This document shows, piece by piece, positions 25,142-33,245 of a DNA stretch of 64,000 bases. Within the stretch, counting starts at the first letter, position 1, and each line of letters starts with the position of its first letter. This DNA is from Actinophytocola sp044466355. GTDB lineage: Bacteria; Actinomycetota; Actinomycetes; Mycobacteriales; Pseudonocardiaceae. Position numbers and translations under genes: made by a program. The stretch covers positions 682,001-746,000 of the forward strand of contig NZ_JBITMQ010000001.1 in assembly GCF_044466355.1 (NCBI RefSeq). The letters are read 5' to 3'. The notes beneath the pieces are model-generated. The model made no database searches and had not been told where the DNA came from. It saw only the letters and a program-made list of their open reading frames with translations.

Positions 25142-26988
25142 GGCGCGGCCTCCAGCTGCCGGTGGCCGCCTGCGCGAGGGGCGAGCGCGAGCGCCTGGTC
25201 ACGCAGCTCCGCCAGCCGTTTCAGCTGCGCGGGGATCTCGGCGAGCCTGCGTTCCTGTTCCTCCTTCGACGCCCGCACCGACCGCTCCGCCGAGGCGAGC
25301 GACTCCTTCAGCGACCGGTTGGTCTCCTCGGCGCGGTCGGTGTAGTGGTCACGCAGGTCGCGCTGCACGCGACGCAGCAGCTCGCGGGACTCCTTGCCCG
25401 CCTGGAAGATCACGTCGTCTGCGTAGCGGCGGATCGCCGCCTTCGCCTCGGCCTGCCGTTTCGCGAACACGCGTCGCCGGTCGTCGGTGAGGCCCTTGCC
25501 GCCCAGCAGCAACCCGGCGCCGATCGAGAACGGGTTGATCAGCGGCATCCCGACGATCGTGCCGAGCATGCCGAACATCAGCACACCGACGTACCCGCCG
25601 CGCAGCCCGGACAGCGCCTTCTGGCCGACCCCGAACGGTTCACCGAGCCGCAGCTCCATGTCCGCCACCCGGCCCAGCGGGTCCTCGGTCGCCGTCCTGA
25701 TCTTCGGCAGCGGTTCCTGGCCGTCGGAGAAGTGCTCGGCCACCTGCTCGGCGAGCCAGCGCGCACGCTGTGCGGTCCACAGGAAGTTCGCGGCGACGGC
25801 CGCGCTCACCTCCTGTTCCACCCACGAGGCCAGCTGGTCCCACGTCTTCTTCGGGTCGCCGCCCTTCGCGATCTCCTCCTCGGCCTCCCGGACGATGTCG
25901 CGCATCCGGTCCCGCAGGTCGTAGTCGATGTCGGCGTTCAGGTCGGCGATGCCGTCGGAGAGCGTGTGCTGCCAGCGCGCCGACCGCTCCTTCAACGCGA
26001 CCGCCTGCTTCTTGGCCTCGGTGAGCCGCCGGATCACGTCCCCGGCGTGCGCGGGGTCGGTGTAGCCCGCCTGCTCGGCGAGCAACGTCGTGGCCAGCTG
26101 CTCGGTCGCGGCGGCGACGTCGTTCGCGGTCGACCGGCGGGCCAGCACCTCGGCCTGCCCGGCGACCTGGTCGACGAGGTACTCGGTCAGTTCGTCGAAC
26201 CCGGACTCGCGGTCGGCCTCCTCGTCGCGGTTGCGGATCGCGTGCACGCGCAACGCGGCGGAGACGGTCAGCAGGTCGGTGTCCATCCCGGCCCGCTCCA
26301 GGTGCGTGCGGTCGAGCTCCGCGATCCGCTGCCACTCCGGGTACAGGTCCGTCTTGGACAGTACACAGAGGACGTTCGGGCACAGTGCGGTCGCCTGCTT
26401 GAGGAACGCCAGCTCCGGTGCCGTGTACTCCTGCGACGCGTCGGACACGAACAACACGGCGTCCGCCTGCGGCAGCTCGGCCATCGTCGCGGCGCCGTGC
26501 ACCGAGTTCAGCCCGCCGACCCCCGGGGTGTCCACGATCTCCAGTCCGTGGGCGAGCAGCGCGCGGGGGAGACCGATGTCGGCATGGCGCCACCGTTCCC
26601 TGTTCTCGGCGTCGCCGGTCTCGACGAGGTGCCCGGCCAGCTCCTCGATCGGCAGCTCGACCCGCTCCAGCTTCGCGGCGGCCGGGTCACCGTCCTCGGC
26701 CTGCTCCACCACGCGGACCAGGGCCGCGGTGGGTTCCGCCGCGTACCGGACCACGGTCGGCACGGCGGTCGCGATGTCGTCGAACACCGGGCAGACCGGC
26801 GCCCGCACGAGCCCGTTGACCAGCAGGCTCTTGCCCTGCTTGAACTCGCCGACCACCAGCACCCGGACACGGTCGGTGCGCAGCCGGTGCAGCGACGTGC
26901 GCAGCCGTGTCTCCAGGTCCGGTCTGCGGTAGGGCGCGATGACACGCAGCGCCGCCTCCAACGCCTCGACGGACTCCGCTCCACGCAT
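25138..26988 (-). CDS. iniA: Dynamin-like GTPase, IniA-like
   Basis: 616 residues from ATG 26988, chosen for GGGAGAGG directly upstream; ATG 27000 is the alternative. Motifs: P-loop GEFKQGKSLL, G3 DTPG, G4 SKTD. The helical middle is long. A hydrophobic hairpin (GVLMFGMLGTIVGMPL and NPFSIGAGLLLGG) is the expected membrane-inserting tip, and a C-terminal coiled coil (RSLKESLASAERSVRASKEEQERRLAEIPAQ) closes the bundle. In mycobacteria, IniA is induced by isoniazid and other wall inhibitors and forms membrane-bound oligomers. The gene is coupled to the IniC-like gene and follows the IniB-like genes on the same strand. Confidence 0.86.
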   Translation of the reverse strand: MRGAESVEALEAALRVIAPYRRPDLETRLRTSLHRLRTDRVRVLVVGEFKQGKSLLVNGLVRAPVCPVFDDIATAVPTVVRYAAEPTAALVRVVEQAEDGDPAAAKLERVELPIEELAGHLVETGDAENRERWRHADIGLPRALLAHGLEIVDTPGVGGLNSVHGAATMAELPQADAVLFVSDASQEYTAPELAFLKQATALCPNVLCVLSKTDLYPEWQRIAELDRTHLERAGMDTDLLTVSAALRVHAIRNRDEEADRESGFDELTEYLVDQVAGQAEVLARRSTANDVAAATEQLATTLLAEQAGYTDPAHAGDVIRRLTEAKKQAVALKERSARWQHTLSDGIADLNADIDYDLRDRMRDIVREAEEEIAKGGDPKKTWDQLASWVEQEVSAAVAANFLWTAQRARWLAEQVAEHFSDGQEPLPKIRTATEDPLGRVADMELRLGEPFGVGQKALSGLRGGYVGVLMFGMLGTIVGMPLINPFSIGAGLLLGGKGLTDDRRRVFAKRQAEAKAAIRRYADDVIFQAGKESRELLRRVQRDLRDHYTDRAEETNRSLKESLASAERSVRASKEEQERRLAEIPAQLKRLAELRDQALALAPRAGGHRQLEAAP

Positions 26989-27065
26989 CGCCTCTCCCAT
27001 ACCAGATCCCGGCGCCCGCCCCGGGGTGTGTGCGGTTTTTGCCACCCCGGGGCGGACACCGGTCA

Positions 27066-27836
27066 TCACCCGGTCACCGCCGCGTCGAGCTCGCCACCCG
27101 TGTCCGCGTCCACCGACGGCCACAGGGCATCCGACTCGTGTACCGCGGCCGGTGCGGGTTCCTCGGGCGGCACGAGCACGTCGACGTCCGTGTCGATGTG
27201 ATCGTCGTCCGAGATGTTGCCGTTGAACGAGCCGTCGACCGTCGTGTCCGTGGACAGGTCGGTGTCGGTCTCGGTCACCGTCGCGTTGTGCGACCCGGTC
27301 AGGGTGGTGTCGTCGTCCGAGTTCATGGACCCGGTCGTGTCGTCGCCCGTGACGACGCTGTCGTCGATCGAGCCACCCTTGTTGTCCACCCCGTCGTTGT
27401 CCTGGTTGAACGAGTCCGTGATCACCGTGATGTCGTTGTCCTCGTTGAAGGAGTCGGTGATCTCCAGGTCGCCCTCGGCGTGGATGGTGATCGTGTCGCG
27501 GTCGTCGACCGTGATGACGATGTCGCGGTCGTCGACGTGGTAGTAGTTGTACTCGTTGGTGGTGGGACCGGTGGTCACGTCGTAGTGCCTGGTGATCACC
27601 GTGATCTCCGCCACCGGGTCGTCGCCGCCCGCGAAGCGCGGGTGCCCGCCGACGGTCTGCACGTCGACCTGGTCGGCCAGCATGGGCGCCGCGTCGCGGA
27701 TGTCCTCACCGCACGTGCTGTCCAGCCCGTACCGGTCGAGCACGCCTTCGGGATCGGCGCTGAAGTCGGCCGCCAGCTCCTCGTCGGCCAGCAGGGCCAT
27801 GAGGAACTCGATGAGCGAGGAGATCGTCGTGGTCAT
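27066..27836 (-). CDS. iniB: IniB N-terminal-domain protein with Asp/Asn/Thr-rich repeats
   Basis: 256 residues from ATG 27836. Residues 1-60 are the IniB N-terminal domain (SSLIEFLMALLADEELAADFSADPEGVLDRYGLD). The rest is a low-complexity acidic region with DSFNEDND, DSFNQDNDGVDN, DDSVVTGDD and GSFNGN, also present in the next gene, suggesting a beta-solenoid-like, perhaps calcium-binding, repeat. No signal peptide is visible. It stands directly upstream of the two dynamin genes, as iniB does in mycobacteria. IniB's biochemical role is unknown; a scaffold or cargo for dynamin-dependent membrane repair is speculation. Confidence 0.85.
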   Translation of the reverse strand: MTTTISSLIEFLMALLADEELAADFSADPEGVLDRYGLDSTCGEDIRDAAPMLADQVDVQTVGGHPRFAGGDDPVAEITVITRHYDVTTGPTTNEYNYYHVDDRDIVITVDDRDTITIHAEGDLEITDSFNEDNDITVITDSFNQDNDGVDNKGGSIDDSVVTGDDTTGSMNSDDDTTLTGSHNATVTETDTDLSTDTTVDGSFNGNISDDDHIDTDVDVLVPPEEPAPAAVHESDALWPSVDADTGGELDAAVTG

Positions 27837-27854
27837 GTGACTCGTCCGCGCCGG

Positions 27855-28658
27855 TCAGTCGATGTCGACGTCGACGTCCTCGATGTCGAGGTCGAGGTCC
27901 AGGTCGAGCCCGTCGTTGTCGAACACGTTGCCGTTGAACGAGTCCGTGTAGGACGTGGTCGTCGACGCGTCGGTCGTGTTCTGCGTCAGCGTGTCGTTGT
28001 AGGAGTCGCTGATGTCCACGTCGTTGTCGTTGTTGAGCGAGCCTTCGATGTCGTCGCCCGCGACCACGCTGTCGTTGATCACGCCGTGGCTGTTGTCGAC
28101 ACCGTCGTTGTCGGAGTTGAACGAGTTCTTGAACACCGTGTAGTCGTTGTCCTCGTTGCCCACGTTGGAGAACGAGTTCGAGACGTTGATGTTCTGGCTC
28201 GCCGACACCGCGGCCGCGCCGCCCGCGCCACCGTCGCCGCCGCTCGCGTCGACCGGGCCGGAGTCCGTGTCGTTGTCGGCATCCGCGTCGGCGTCGGCGT
28301 CCGCGCCGCCGCCCGCGGCCGGCCCACCCGCACCCGCGACACCGGTGCCGGTGCCGTTGCCACCGTCGCCGCCGTCGTCGGACTCGGCGCCGTCGCCGCC
28401 ACCGAAGAACCAGCCGTTGCCGCCGTCACCGGTCGCCGTGGTGTCGCCACCCGCGCCGCCGGTCCCCGTGCCCGTGCCGGCGCCACCCGCGCCACCTGCC
28501 GCCGCGCCGCCCGTCGCGGTGCCGCCGTCGGCGTCCGCGTCGGCGTACCCGAACGCGAGGCTGCGGCCCTCGCCACCGTCGCCACCCGCGCCGCCCGCGG
28601 TGCTGGTGTCCACGTCCTGCACCGGTGCGACGTACTGCTGGAAGTTGAAGTCAGCCAT
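27855..28658 (-). CDS. Gly/Ala/Asp-rich IniB-like repeat protein
   Basis: 267 residues from ATG 28658 (AAGGAG upstream). It lacks the IniB head and begins MADFNFQQYVAPVQDVD. The first half is Gly/Ala/Asp-rich (GGAGGDGGEG, ADADADADND); the second half repeats the IniB-like units: NSFNSDNDGVDN, NDSVVAGDD, GSLNNDND, DSFNGNVFDND. It ends in Asp-Leu repeats. Eighteen bases separate its stop from the IniB start, so the two form an operon head. Mycobacterial IniB itself combines the head with a Gly-rich region; here these parts sit on two genes. No signal peptide is visible. Confidence 0.82.
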   Translation of the reverse strand: MADFNFQQYVAPVQDVDTSTAGGAGGDGGEGRSLAFGYADADADGGTATGGAAAGGAGGAGTGTGTGGAGGDTTATGDGGNGWFFGGGDGAESDDGGDGGNGTGTGVAGAGGPAAGGGADADADADADNDTDSGPVDASGGDGGAGGAAAVSASQNINVSNSFSNVGNEDNDYTVFKNSFNSDNDGVDNSHGVINDSVVAGDDIEGSLNNDNDVDISDSYNDTLTQNTTDASTTTSYTDSFNGNVFDNDGLDLDLDLDIEDVDVDID

Positions 28659-28843
28659 TTTCCGTCTTGCTCCTTGGTCTGTTCCCACTGTTTCCCGACG
28701 GGGAATCGGGGCCTGCGAAGAAACGTATGGCCCCGGGGGAGCGGAGTAATCGGGGTTTGTCCCGCACCCCGAGATGACCTTCGCGGGGGCCGCCCGGGTC
28801 CGTTAGGGGATTTGCCCCCGATATCGGTGCCACGGTGAAACGC

Positions 28844-29347
28844 CTAATCGGATGCGGGCAGTCGCGTTATCACCACGGTGAGCAACTCCTGCAGCGCCGT
28901 GCACGAGTCCGGCTCGCCGGCGCGCATGGTCGCCACGATCGCCTGGTCCGCCGCGACGCCGACGTCATAGCGGCAGAACTCGCCACGGGCGGTGAACGTC
29001 TCCAGCGCCGGGTAGCCCATCAGCCGCACCCTGCTGGTCGTCGAGTCGCGGCCCTCGGCCAGCTCCGCGAGGCCGTTCCCGCTGGTGAAGGCGGTGAGCT
29101 GCGCTGACTCCGCGTGCACGCCCGTCCACTTGCAGTTCGCGCCGAGTTCGTCGGTGCCCGGCACGCCGCCGTCGAACCCGAGATCCGTGCGCGCGGAGTC
29201 GTCGAGCAGGGCGCACGGGTCGATGCCGACGAGGCCCTTGGGCGACTCGACCGGCGGCACCGTCGGCTCGGGCGGCGGTGGTGACCCGCCCGCGCACCCG
29301 GCGGTCACCACCGCGATCGCCGCGGTCGCCAGAAGGCGAATAATCAC
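28844..29347 (-). CDS. DUF3558-type lipoprotein
   Basis: 167 residues from ATG 29347. Signal with lipobox VTAGC (Cys18), then a Pro/Glu linker (PPPPEPTVPPVESP) and the DUF3558 pattern IDPCALLDDSARTDLGF, ANCKWTG, CRYDVGVA, DSCTALQELL with four Cys likely in two disulfides. The family is common in Actinobacteria and of unknown function, displayed on the outer face of the membrane. It is divergent from the Hsp70 gene, about 100 bp apart, and may share its regulation. Confidence 0.86.
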   Translation of the reverse strand: MIIRLLATAAIAVVTAGCAGGSPPPPEPTVPPVESPKGLVGIDPCALLDDSARTDLGFDGGVPGTDELGANCKWTGVHAESAQLTAFTSGNGLAELAEGRDSTTSRVRLMGYPALETFTARGEFCRYDVGVAADQAIVATMRAGEPDSCTALQELLTVVITRLPASD

Positions 29348-29448
29348 GGGATTTCCTTCCGCTGTGTCATTTCTCGTCCGATCGCGATTTGTGTAACGTT
29401 CTCGGGTCGTTACGCGTCTTCCTTAGCAGCATTCGCTTGGAGGCGAGG

Positions 29449-31203
29449 ATGAGTTACCGGCTCGGAATCGATTTCGGCACCACGTTCACCGCGGCGGCGG
29501 TACACCGTGACGGTGAGCAGGGTGCCGAGGTCGTTCCGTTGGGGGACGGCAAACCGGCGGTGCCGTCGGTGGTGTTCGTGGCCGCCGACGGTTCGTTCGT
29601 GATGGGCGACGCCGCCGTCCGCCGGGCCGTGACCGATCCGGACCGGGTGGTGCGGGAGGTGAAACGCCGCATCGGTGACCCCACACCCGTGCTCGTCGCC
29701 GGTGAGCCGATCGAGGCACACACGATCGCGGCGTGCTTCGTGCGCTGGGTGGTGGACCGGGTGACCGAGCGGGAGGGCACCTCACCGGCCGCCGTCGCGC
29801 TCACCCACCCCGCGTCGTGGGGCGGGCACAAGCGCGAACTGATGGCAGAAGCCCTTGCGGAACAGGGGGTTTCGCCGGTCCGGCTGGTGACCGAACCGGC
29901 GGCCGCGGCGGTCGCGTACACGGCGTCGGGACATGTCGCACCGGGTGCCGCCATCGGGGTCTACGACCTGGGTGGCGGCACGTTCGACGCGGCGGTCGTA
30001 CGCCAACTGGACGAAGGCGGCTTCGAACTGGTCGGTGTGCCGCAGGGCATCGAGTCACTGGGCGGTGTGGACTTCGACGAGGCCGTGTTCGAGCACGTCA
30101 GGACCATCGTGGGCACCCAGTGGACCGAGCTGGACTTCACCGACCCGCTGGTGCGGACCGCCGCGGCCACCCTGCGGCGCGAGTGCACCGAGGCGAAGGA
30201 GGCGCTGTCGGCCGACACGGAGGTGACGATCCCGGTGATGTTGCCCGGGGTGAGCACCCGTGTCCGCATGGTACGCACGGAGTTCGAGCAGCTGGTCGAA
30301 CCCGCCATCGCCGCCACCGTCGCGGCGCTGCGGGACGCGTGCGCGTCGGCGTCACTGTCCACCTCGGACCTGACGGCCGTGCTGCTGGTAGGCGGCTCGT
30401 CCCGGATCCCGCTGGTGTCCCAGCAGGTCTCGGCGTCCTTCGACCGCCCGGTGACCGTCGACTCCGACCCGAAGGCGGTGGTGGCCCGCGGTGCCGCGCT
30501 GTCGTCGCGACCGGCGGCGGAGCCTCGGACGATGGAGCTGGCACCGGTCGAGGCACGTCTGCCGGTGCTCCGCTCCCGCCGCGCGATCACGGTCGCGTTG
30601 GCGCTGGCCATGTGCGCGGGTGCGCTGGCGGTGACCACCGGCACGGTGGGCTCGGACATCCTGCCGGGCGGCGCGGCACCCGTCGGCGTCGCCGATCCCG
30701 TGGCGGCGGGCGGTCCGAGCGAGATGCTGGACCCCACCTCCGCGGGCGCGCCGAAGGAGGACCCGTGGACCGGCGAGCCGTACCGGGAGACCACCCCACC
30801 GGGTCCCGAACGTCCCGGCGCCCAACCCGCCGAGGCGGCCCCGGCGGACCTGAGCCCAGCCCCCACCACCGGCGGTGACCGGGAAGCGCAGGTCAACGGC
30901 GCGCCACCGGCCACGCAGACGCCGAAGCCGTCCCCGAGCGGCCCGGCCGACAGCGTCAACCCGACCAGCGCCGACCCCGAACCGGATCCGACCACCACAA
31001 CCGACCAGACCACAACAACGGACCCGACCACGGACCCGACCACCGACGAGACGACCGCGACCACCACGGAACAAACGTCGAGCGAGACGACAACCACGGA
31101 GACCACGGAGACCGTCGCGGAACAACCGGATGCCCCGGTCGAGACGACCGCGGAGACAAACTCGGAGACAAGCGCGGAGACGACCTCGGGGACAACGCCG
31201 TGA
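29449..31203 (+). CDS. Hsp70-family ATPase with transmembrane segment and Thr-rich tail
   Basis: 584 residues from ATG 29449 (GGAGGCGAGG upstream). Residues 1-365 are an Hsp70/actin-like ATPase: GIDFGTTFTA (phosphate-1), YDLGGGTFDAAV (phosphate-2) and LLVGGSSRIPLV (adenosine). There is no substrate-binding domain. Instead a hydrophobic helix (AITVALALAMCAGALAVTTG, about 382-401) leads into a long Pro/Thr/Glu-rich tail, presumably exported. So the ATPase lies in the cytoplasm and the tail in the wall. Divergent from the DUF3558 lipoprotein and next to the IniB genes. Its stop overlaps the next start (GTGA). Confidence 0.88.
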   Translation: MSYRLGIDFGTTFTAAAVHRDGEQGAEVVPLGDGKPAVPSVVFVAADGSFVMGDAAVRRAVTDPDRVVREVKRRIGDPTPVLVAGEPIEAHTIAACFVRWVVDRVTEREGTSPAAVALTHPASWGGHKRELMAEALAEQGVSPVRLVTEPAAAAVAYTASGHVAPGAAIGVYDLGGGTFDAAVVRQLDEGGFELVGVPQGIESLGGVDFDEAVFEHVRTIVGTQWTELDFTDPLVRTAAATLRRECTEAKEALSADTEVTIPVMLPGVSTRVRMVRTEFEQLVEPAIAATVAALRDACASASLSTSDLTAVLLVGGSSRIPLVSQQVSASFDRPVTVDSDPKAVVARGAALSSRPAAEPRTMELAPVEARLPVLRSRRAITVALALAMCAGALAVTTGTVGSDILPGGAAPVGVADPVAAGGPSEMLDPTSAGAPKEDPWTGEPYRETTPPGPERPGAQPAEAAPADLSPAPTTGGDREAQVNGAPPATQTPKPSPSGPADSVNPTSADPEPDPTTTTDQTTTTDPTTDPTTDETTATTTEQTSSETTTTETTETVAEQPDAPVETTAETNSETSAETTSGTTP

Positions 31204-31700
31204 CCGCCGGTCAACCACCGCCCCGGCCCAGCACCGCACGCACGAGCGCGCCGCCGATTTCCGCGATGCGGAGCCTGCCACGGCCGGGTGCGGTCACCGC
31301 CGCGTTCTGGCTGTGGCTGCTCGCCGCCGGGTTCTCGGTCGCCACCTCGGCCACCGCCCTCGGCAAGCGCGCGGAACTGCACGCCGACTTCGTCCGTCAG
31401 GCGCGGAGCAACGACGCCGCCGCGAGCGCGGACAGAGTTGACCAGGTGGCCGACCTTTCCCTGCTCGTGGTCATCGGCGGCGGCGTCCTCGTCGGACTGC
31501 TCGCGGCGCTCTTCGCCGCCGCGTTGCGGGCGGGCAGGGCGTGGGCGCGGGTCGCGCTGGTCCTGGTCGCGCTGTCGGCCGTCGCGTACGCGGTGCTGGT
31601 GGTCGGGCCGATGGGGTGGCCCGTCGTGGCGGCCGCCGGTGTCGCCGTGGTCGCGACCGTCAGCATGTGCCTGCCGGAGAGCAGGCCCTGGTTCGCGTGA
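31200..31700 (+). CDS. Three-helix membrane protein, unknown function
   Basis: 166 residues from GTG 31200, overlapping the Hsp70 stop, hence co-translated. A cytoplasmic Pro-rich start is followed by helix 1 (AAFWLWLLAAGFSVATSATAL), a charged loop (ELHADFVRQARSNDAAASADRVDQV) and three closely spaced hydrophobic stretches (LLVVIGGGVLVGLLAALFAAAL, VALVLVALSAVAYAVLVV, VVAAAGVAVVATVSM), giving three to four helices. I do not recognise a family beyond this general layout. Its coupling suggests service to the membrane Hsp70. Confidence 0.78.
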   Translation: MTAGQPPPRPSTARTSAPPISAMRSLPRPGAVTAAFWLWLLAAGFSVATSATALGKRAELHADFVRQARSNDAAASADRVDQVADLSLLVVIGGGVLVGLLAALFAAALRAGRAWARVALVLVALSAVAYAVLVVGPMGWPVVAAAGVAVVATVSMCLPESRPWFA

Positions 31701-32701
31701 CTACTGTTGCGCTCGTGGAAGATCGGGTGTTGGGCCGCACCGGCCGTCAGGTGTCCGTCGTCGGGCTGGGATGTTGGCAGTTGGGGGCCGACTGGGGCCG
31801 GGTCGACGACGCCGACGCGATGGCGGTGCTGCACGCGGCCGTCGACGCGGGTGTCACGTTCCTCGACACCGCCGACGTGTACGGCGACGGGCGCAGCGAG
31901 CGGCTCATCGCGGCGTTCCTCGCCGACCGTGACGCCGACGTCACGGTGGCGACCAAGTGCGGCCGTCGCGCCGACCCGCACGTGCCCGCGGCGTTCACCC
32001 CGGAGAACCTGCGGGCCTGGACCGACCGCAGCCGCGCCAACCTGCGTACCGACCGGCTCGACCTGGTGCAGCTCCACTGCCCGCCCACGCCCGTCTTCTC
32101 CGCCGACGAGGTGTTCGACGCACTCGACGCCCTGGTCGAGGAGGGCAACCTGGCGGCGTACGGCGTGTCGGTCGAGACCTGCGACGAGGCGCTCACCGCG
32201 ATCGCGCGCCCGAACGTGGCGAGCGTGCAGATCATCCTGAACGCGTTCCGCCGCAAGCCACTCGAGCGGGTGCTGCCCGCGGCCGAGGAGGCGGGCGTCG
32301 GCATCATCGCGCGCGTCCCCCTCGCGAGCGGCCTGCTGTCCGGCAAGTACGACGAGCACACCACGTTCGCCGCCGACGACCACCGGACCTACAACCGCCA
32401 CGGCGAGGCGTTCGACGTCGGAGAAACCTTCTCCGGTGTGCCGTTCGAGGTGGGTGTGCGCGCCGCCGCTGAGCTGGCCGAGATCGCCGCGGACCTCGGA
32501 GTGAGCACCGCCGCGCTCGCACTGCGGTGGGTGATCGACCAGCCCGGCGTCAGCGTCGTCATCCCGGGCGCCCGCAACGCGGAACAGGCCAACGCCAACG
32601 CGGCCGCCGCACAGCTCGCCCCACTGACCCCGGACACACTGGAATCCATCGAACGCATCTACAACACCCAAATCCACAAACACGCCCACAACCGCTGGTA
32701 A
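31697..32701 (+). CDS. Aldo/keto reductase
   Basis: 334 residues from GTG 31697, overlapping the previous stop; GTG 31715 is a possible alternative. AKR hallmarks: LGCWQLGADWGRVDD, FLDTADVYGDGRSERLI (catalytic Asp and Tyr), VATKCGR (Lys), LDLVQLHCPP (catalytic His) and the C-terminal VIPGARNAEQANANAAA that binds NADPH. The fold is a TIM barrel; enzymes reduce aldehydes or ketones. Substrate cannot be assigned. It is followed by the palindromic repeat array. Confidence 0.92.
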   Translation: MTTVALVEDRVLGRTGRQVSVVGLGCWQLGADWGRVDDADAMAVLHAAVDAGVTFLDTADVYGDGRSERLIAAFLADRDADVTVATKCGRRADPHVPAAFTPENLRAWTDRSRANLRTDRLDLVQLHCPPTPVFSADEVFDALDALVEEGNLAAYGVSVETCDEALTAIARPNVASVQIILNAFRRKPLERVLPAAEEAGVGIIARVPLASGLLSGKYDEHTTFAADDHRTYNRHGEAFDVGETFSGVPFEVGVRAAAELAEIAADLGVSTAALALRWVIDQPGVSVVIPGARNAEQANANAAAAQLAPLTPDTLESIERIYNTQIHKHAHNRW

Positions 32702-32708
32702 ACCCCCA

Positions 32709-33245
32709 ACGCGAGTCGCGCCCCCAAACACACCGAGTTGTCGGTTTCGTGCAGACCCGGGCGGAGGCCTGATGCAGGAATCCGACAACTCGCCATGGGT
32801 GGGCGCGTGACTCGCGTGCGCAGAACTTCGCGAGTCGCGTGCTCAGACACCGCGAGTCGCGCTCGCAGGCACATCGAGTTGTCGGTTTCGTGCAGACCTG
32901 GGCGGAGGCCTGATGCATGAATCCGGCAACTCGTCATGGGTGGGCGCGTGACTCGCGTGCGCTGAACTTCGCGAGTCGCGTGCTCAGACACCGCGAGTCG
33001 CGCTCGCAGGCATATCGAGTTGTCGGTTTCGTGCAGGTACTGGCCGAGGAGCCTCATGCACGAATCCGACAACTCGCCATGTGTGGGCGCGTGACTCGCG
33101 TGCGCAGAACTTCGCGAGTCGCGTGCTCAGACATACCGAGTTGTCGGTTTCGTGCAGGCCTGGGCGAGGGGCCACATGCACGAAACCGACAACTCGCTAT
33201 GGGTGGGAGCGCGACTCGCGGTGTTTTTGCGCGTGACTCGCGGGG
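32709..33245. repeat. Array of four large palindromic repeat units
   Basis: The 544-bp gap between the convergent reductase and xylanase genes holds no credible gene. It consists of four units spaced 141, 141 and 121 bp. Each unit has a long inverted repeat, CGAGTTGTCGG...CCGACAACTCG (hairpins at 32734-32792, 32875-32932, 33016-33076, 33137-33196). Between them lie smaller palindromes built from GACTCGCG/CGCGAGTC (for example 32809-32816 with 32829-32836). Open frames across it encode repetitive Arg-rich translations and are artefacts. It could be a REP-like family, a strong terminator region or a nucleoid-protein site. Confidence 0.88.
33137..33196. repeat. Perfect 20-bp inverted repeat (fourth unit of the array)
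   Basis: CGAGTTGTCGGTTTCGTGCA at 33137-33156 is exactly reverse-complemented at 33177-33196, with a 20-base loop. It is the best-preserved copy; the other three differ by a few bases in the arms, with the cores (GAGTTGTCGG) retained. Conservation of the arms with drift in the loops suggests the structure is what is maintained. Confidence 0.9.
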
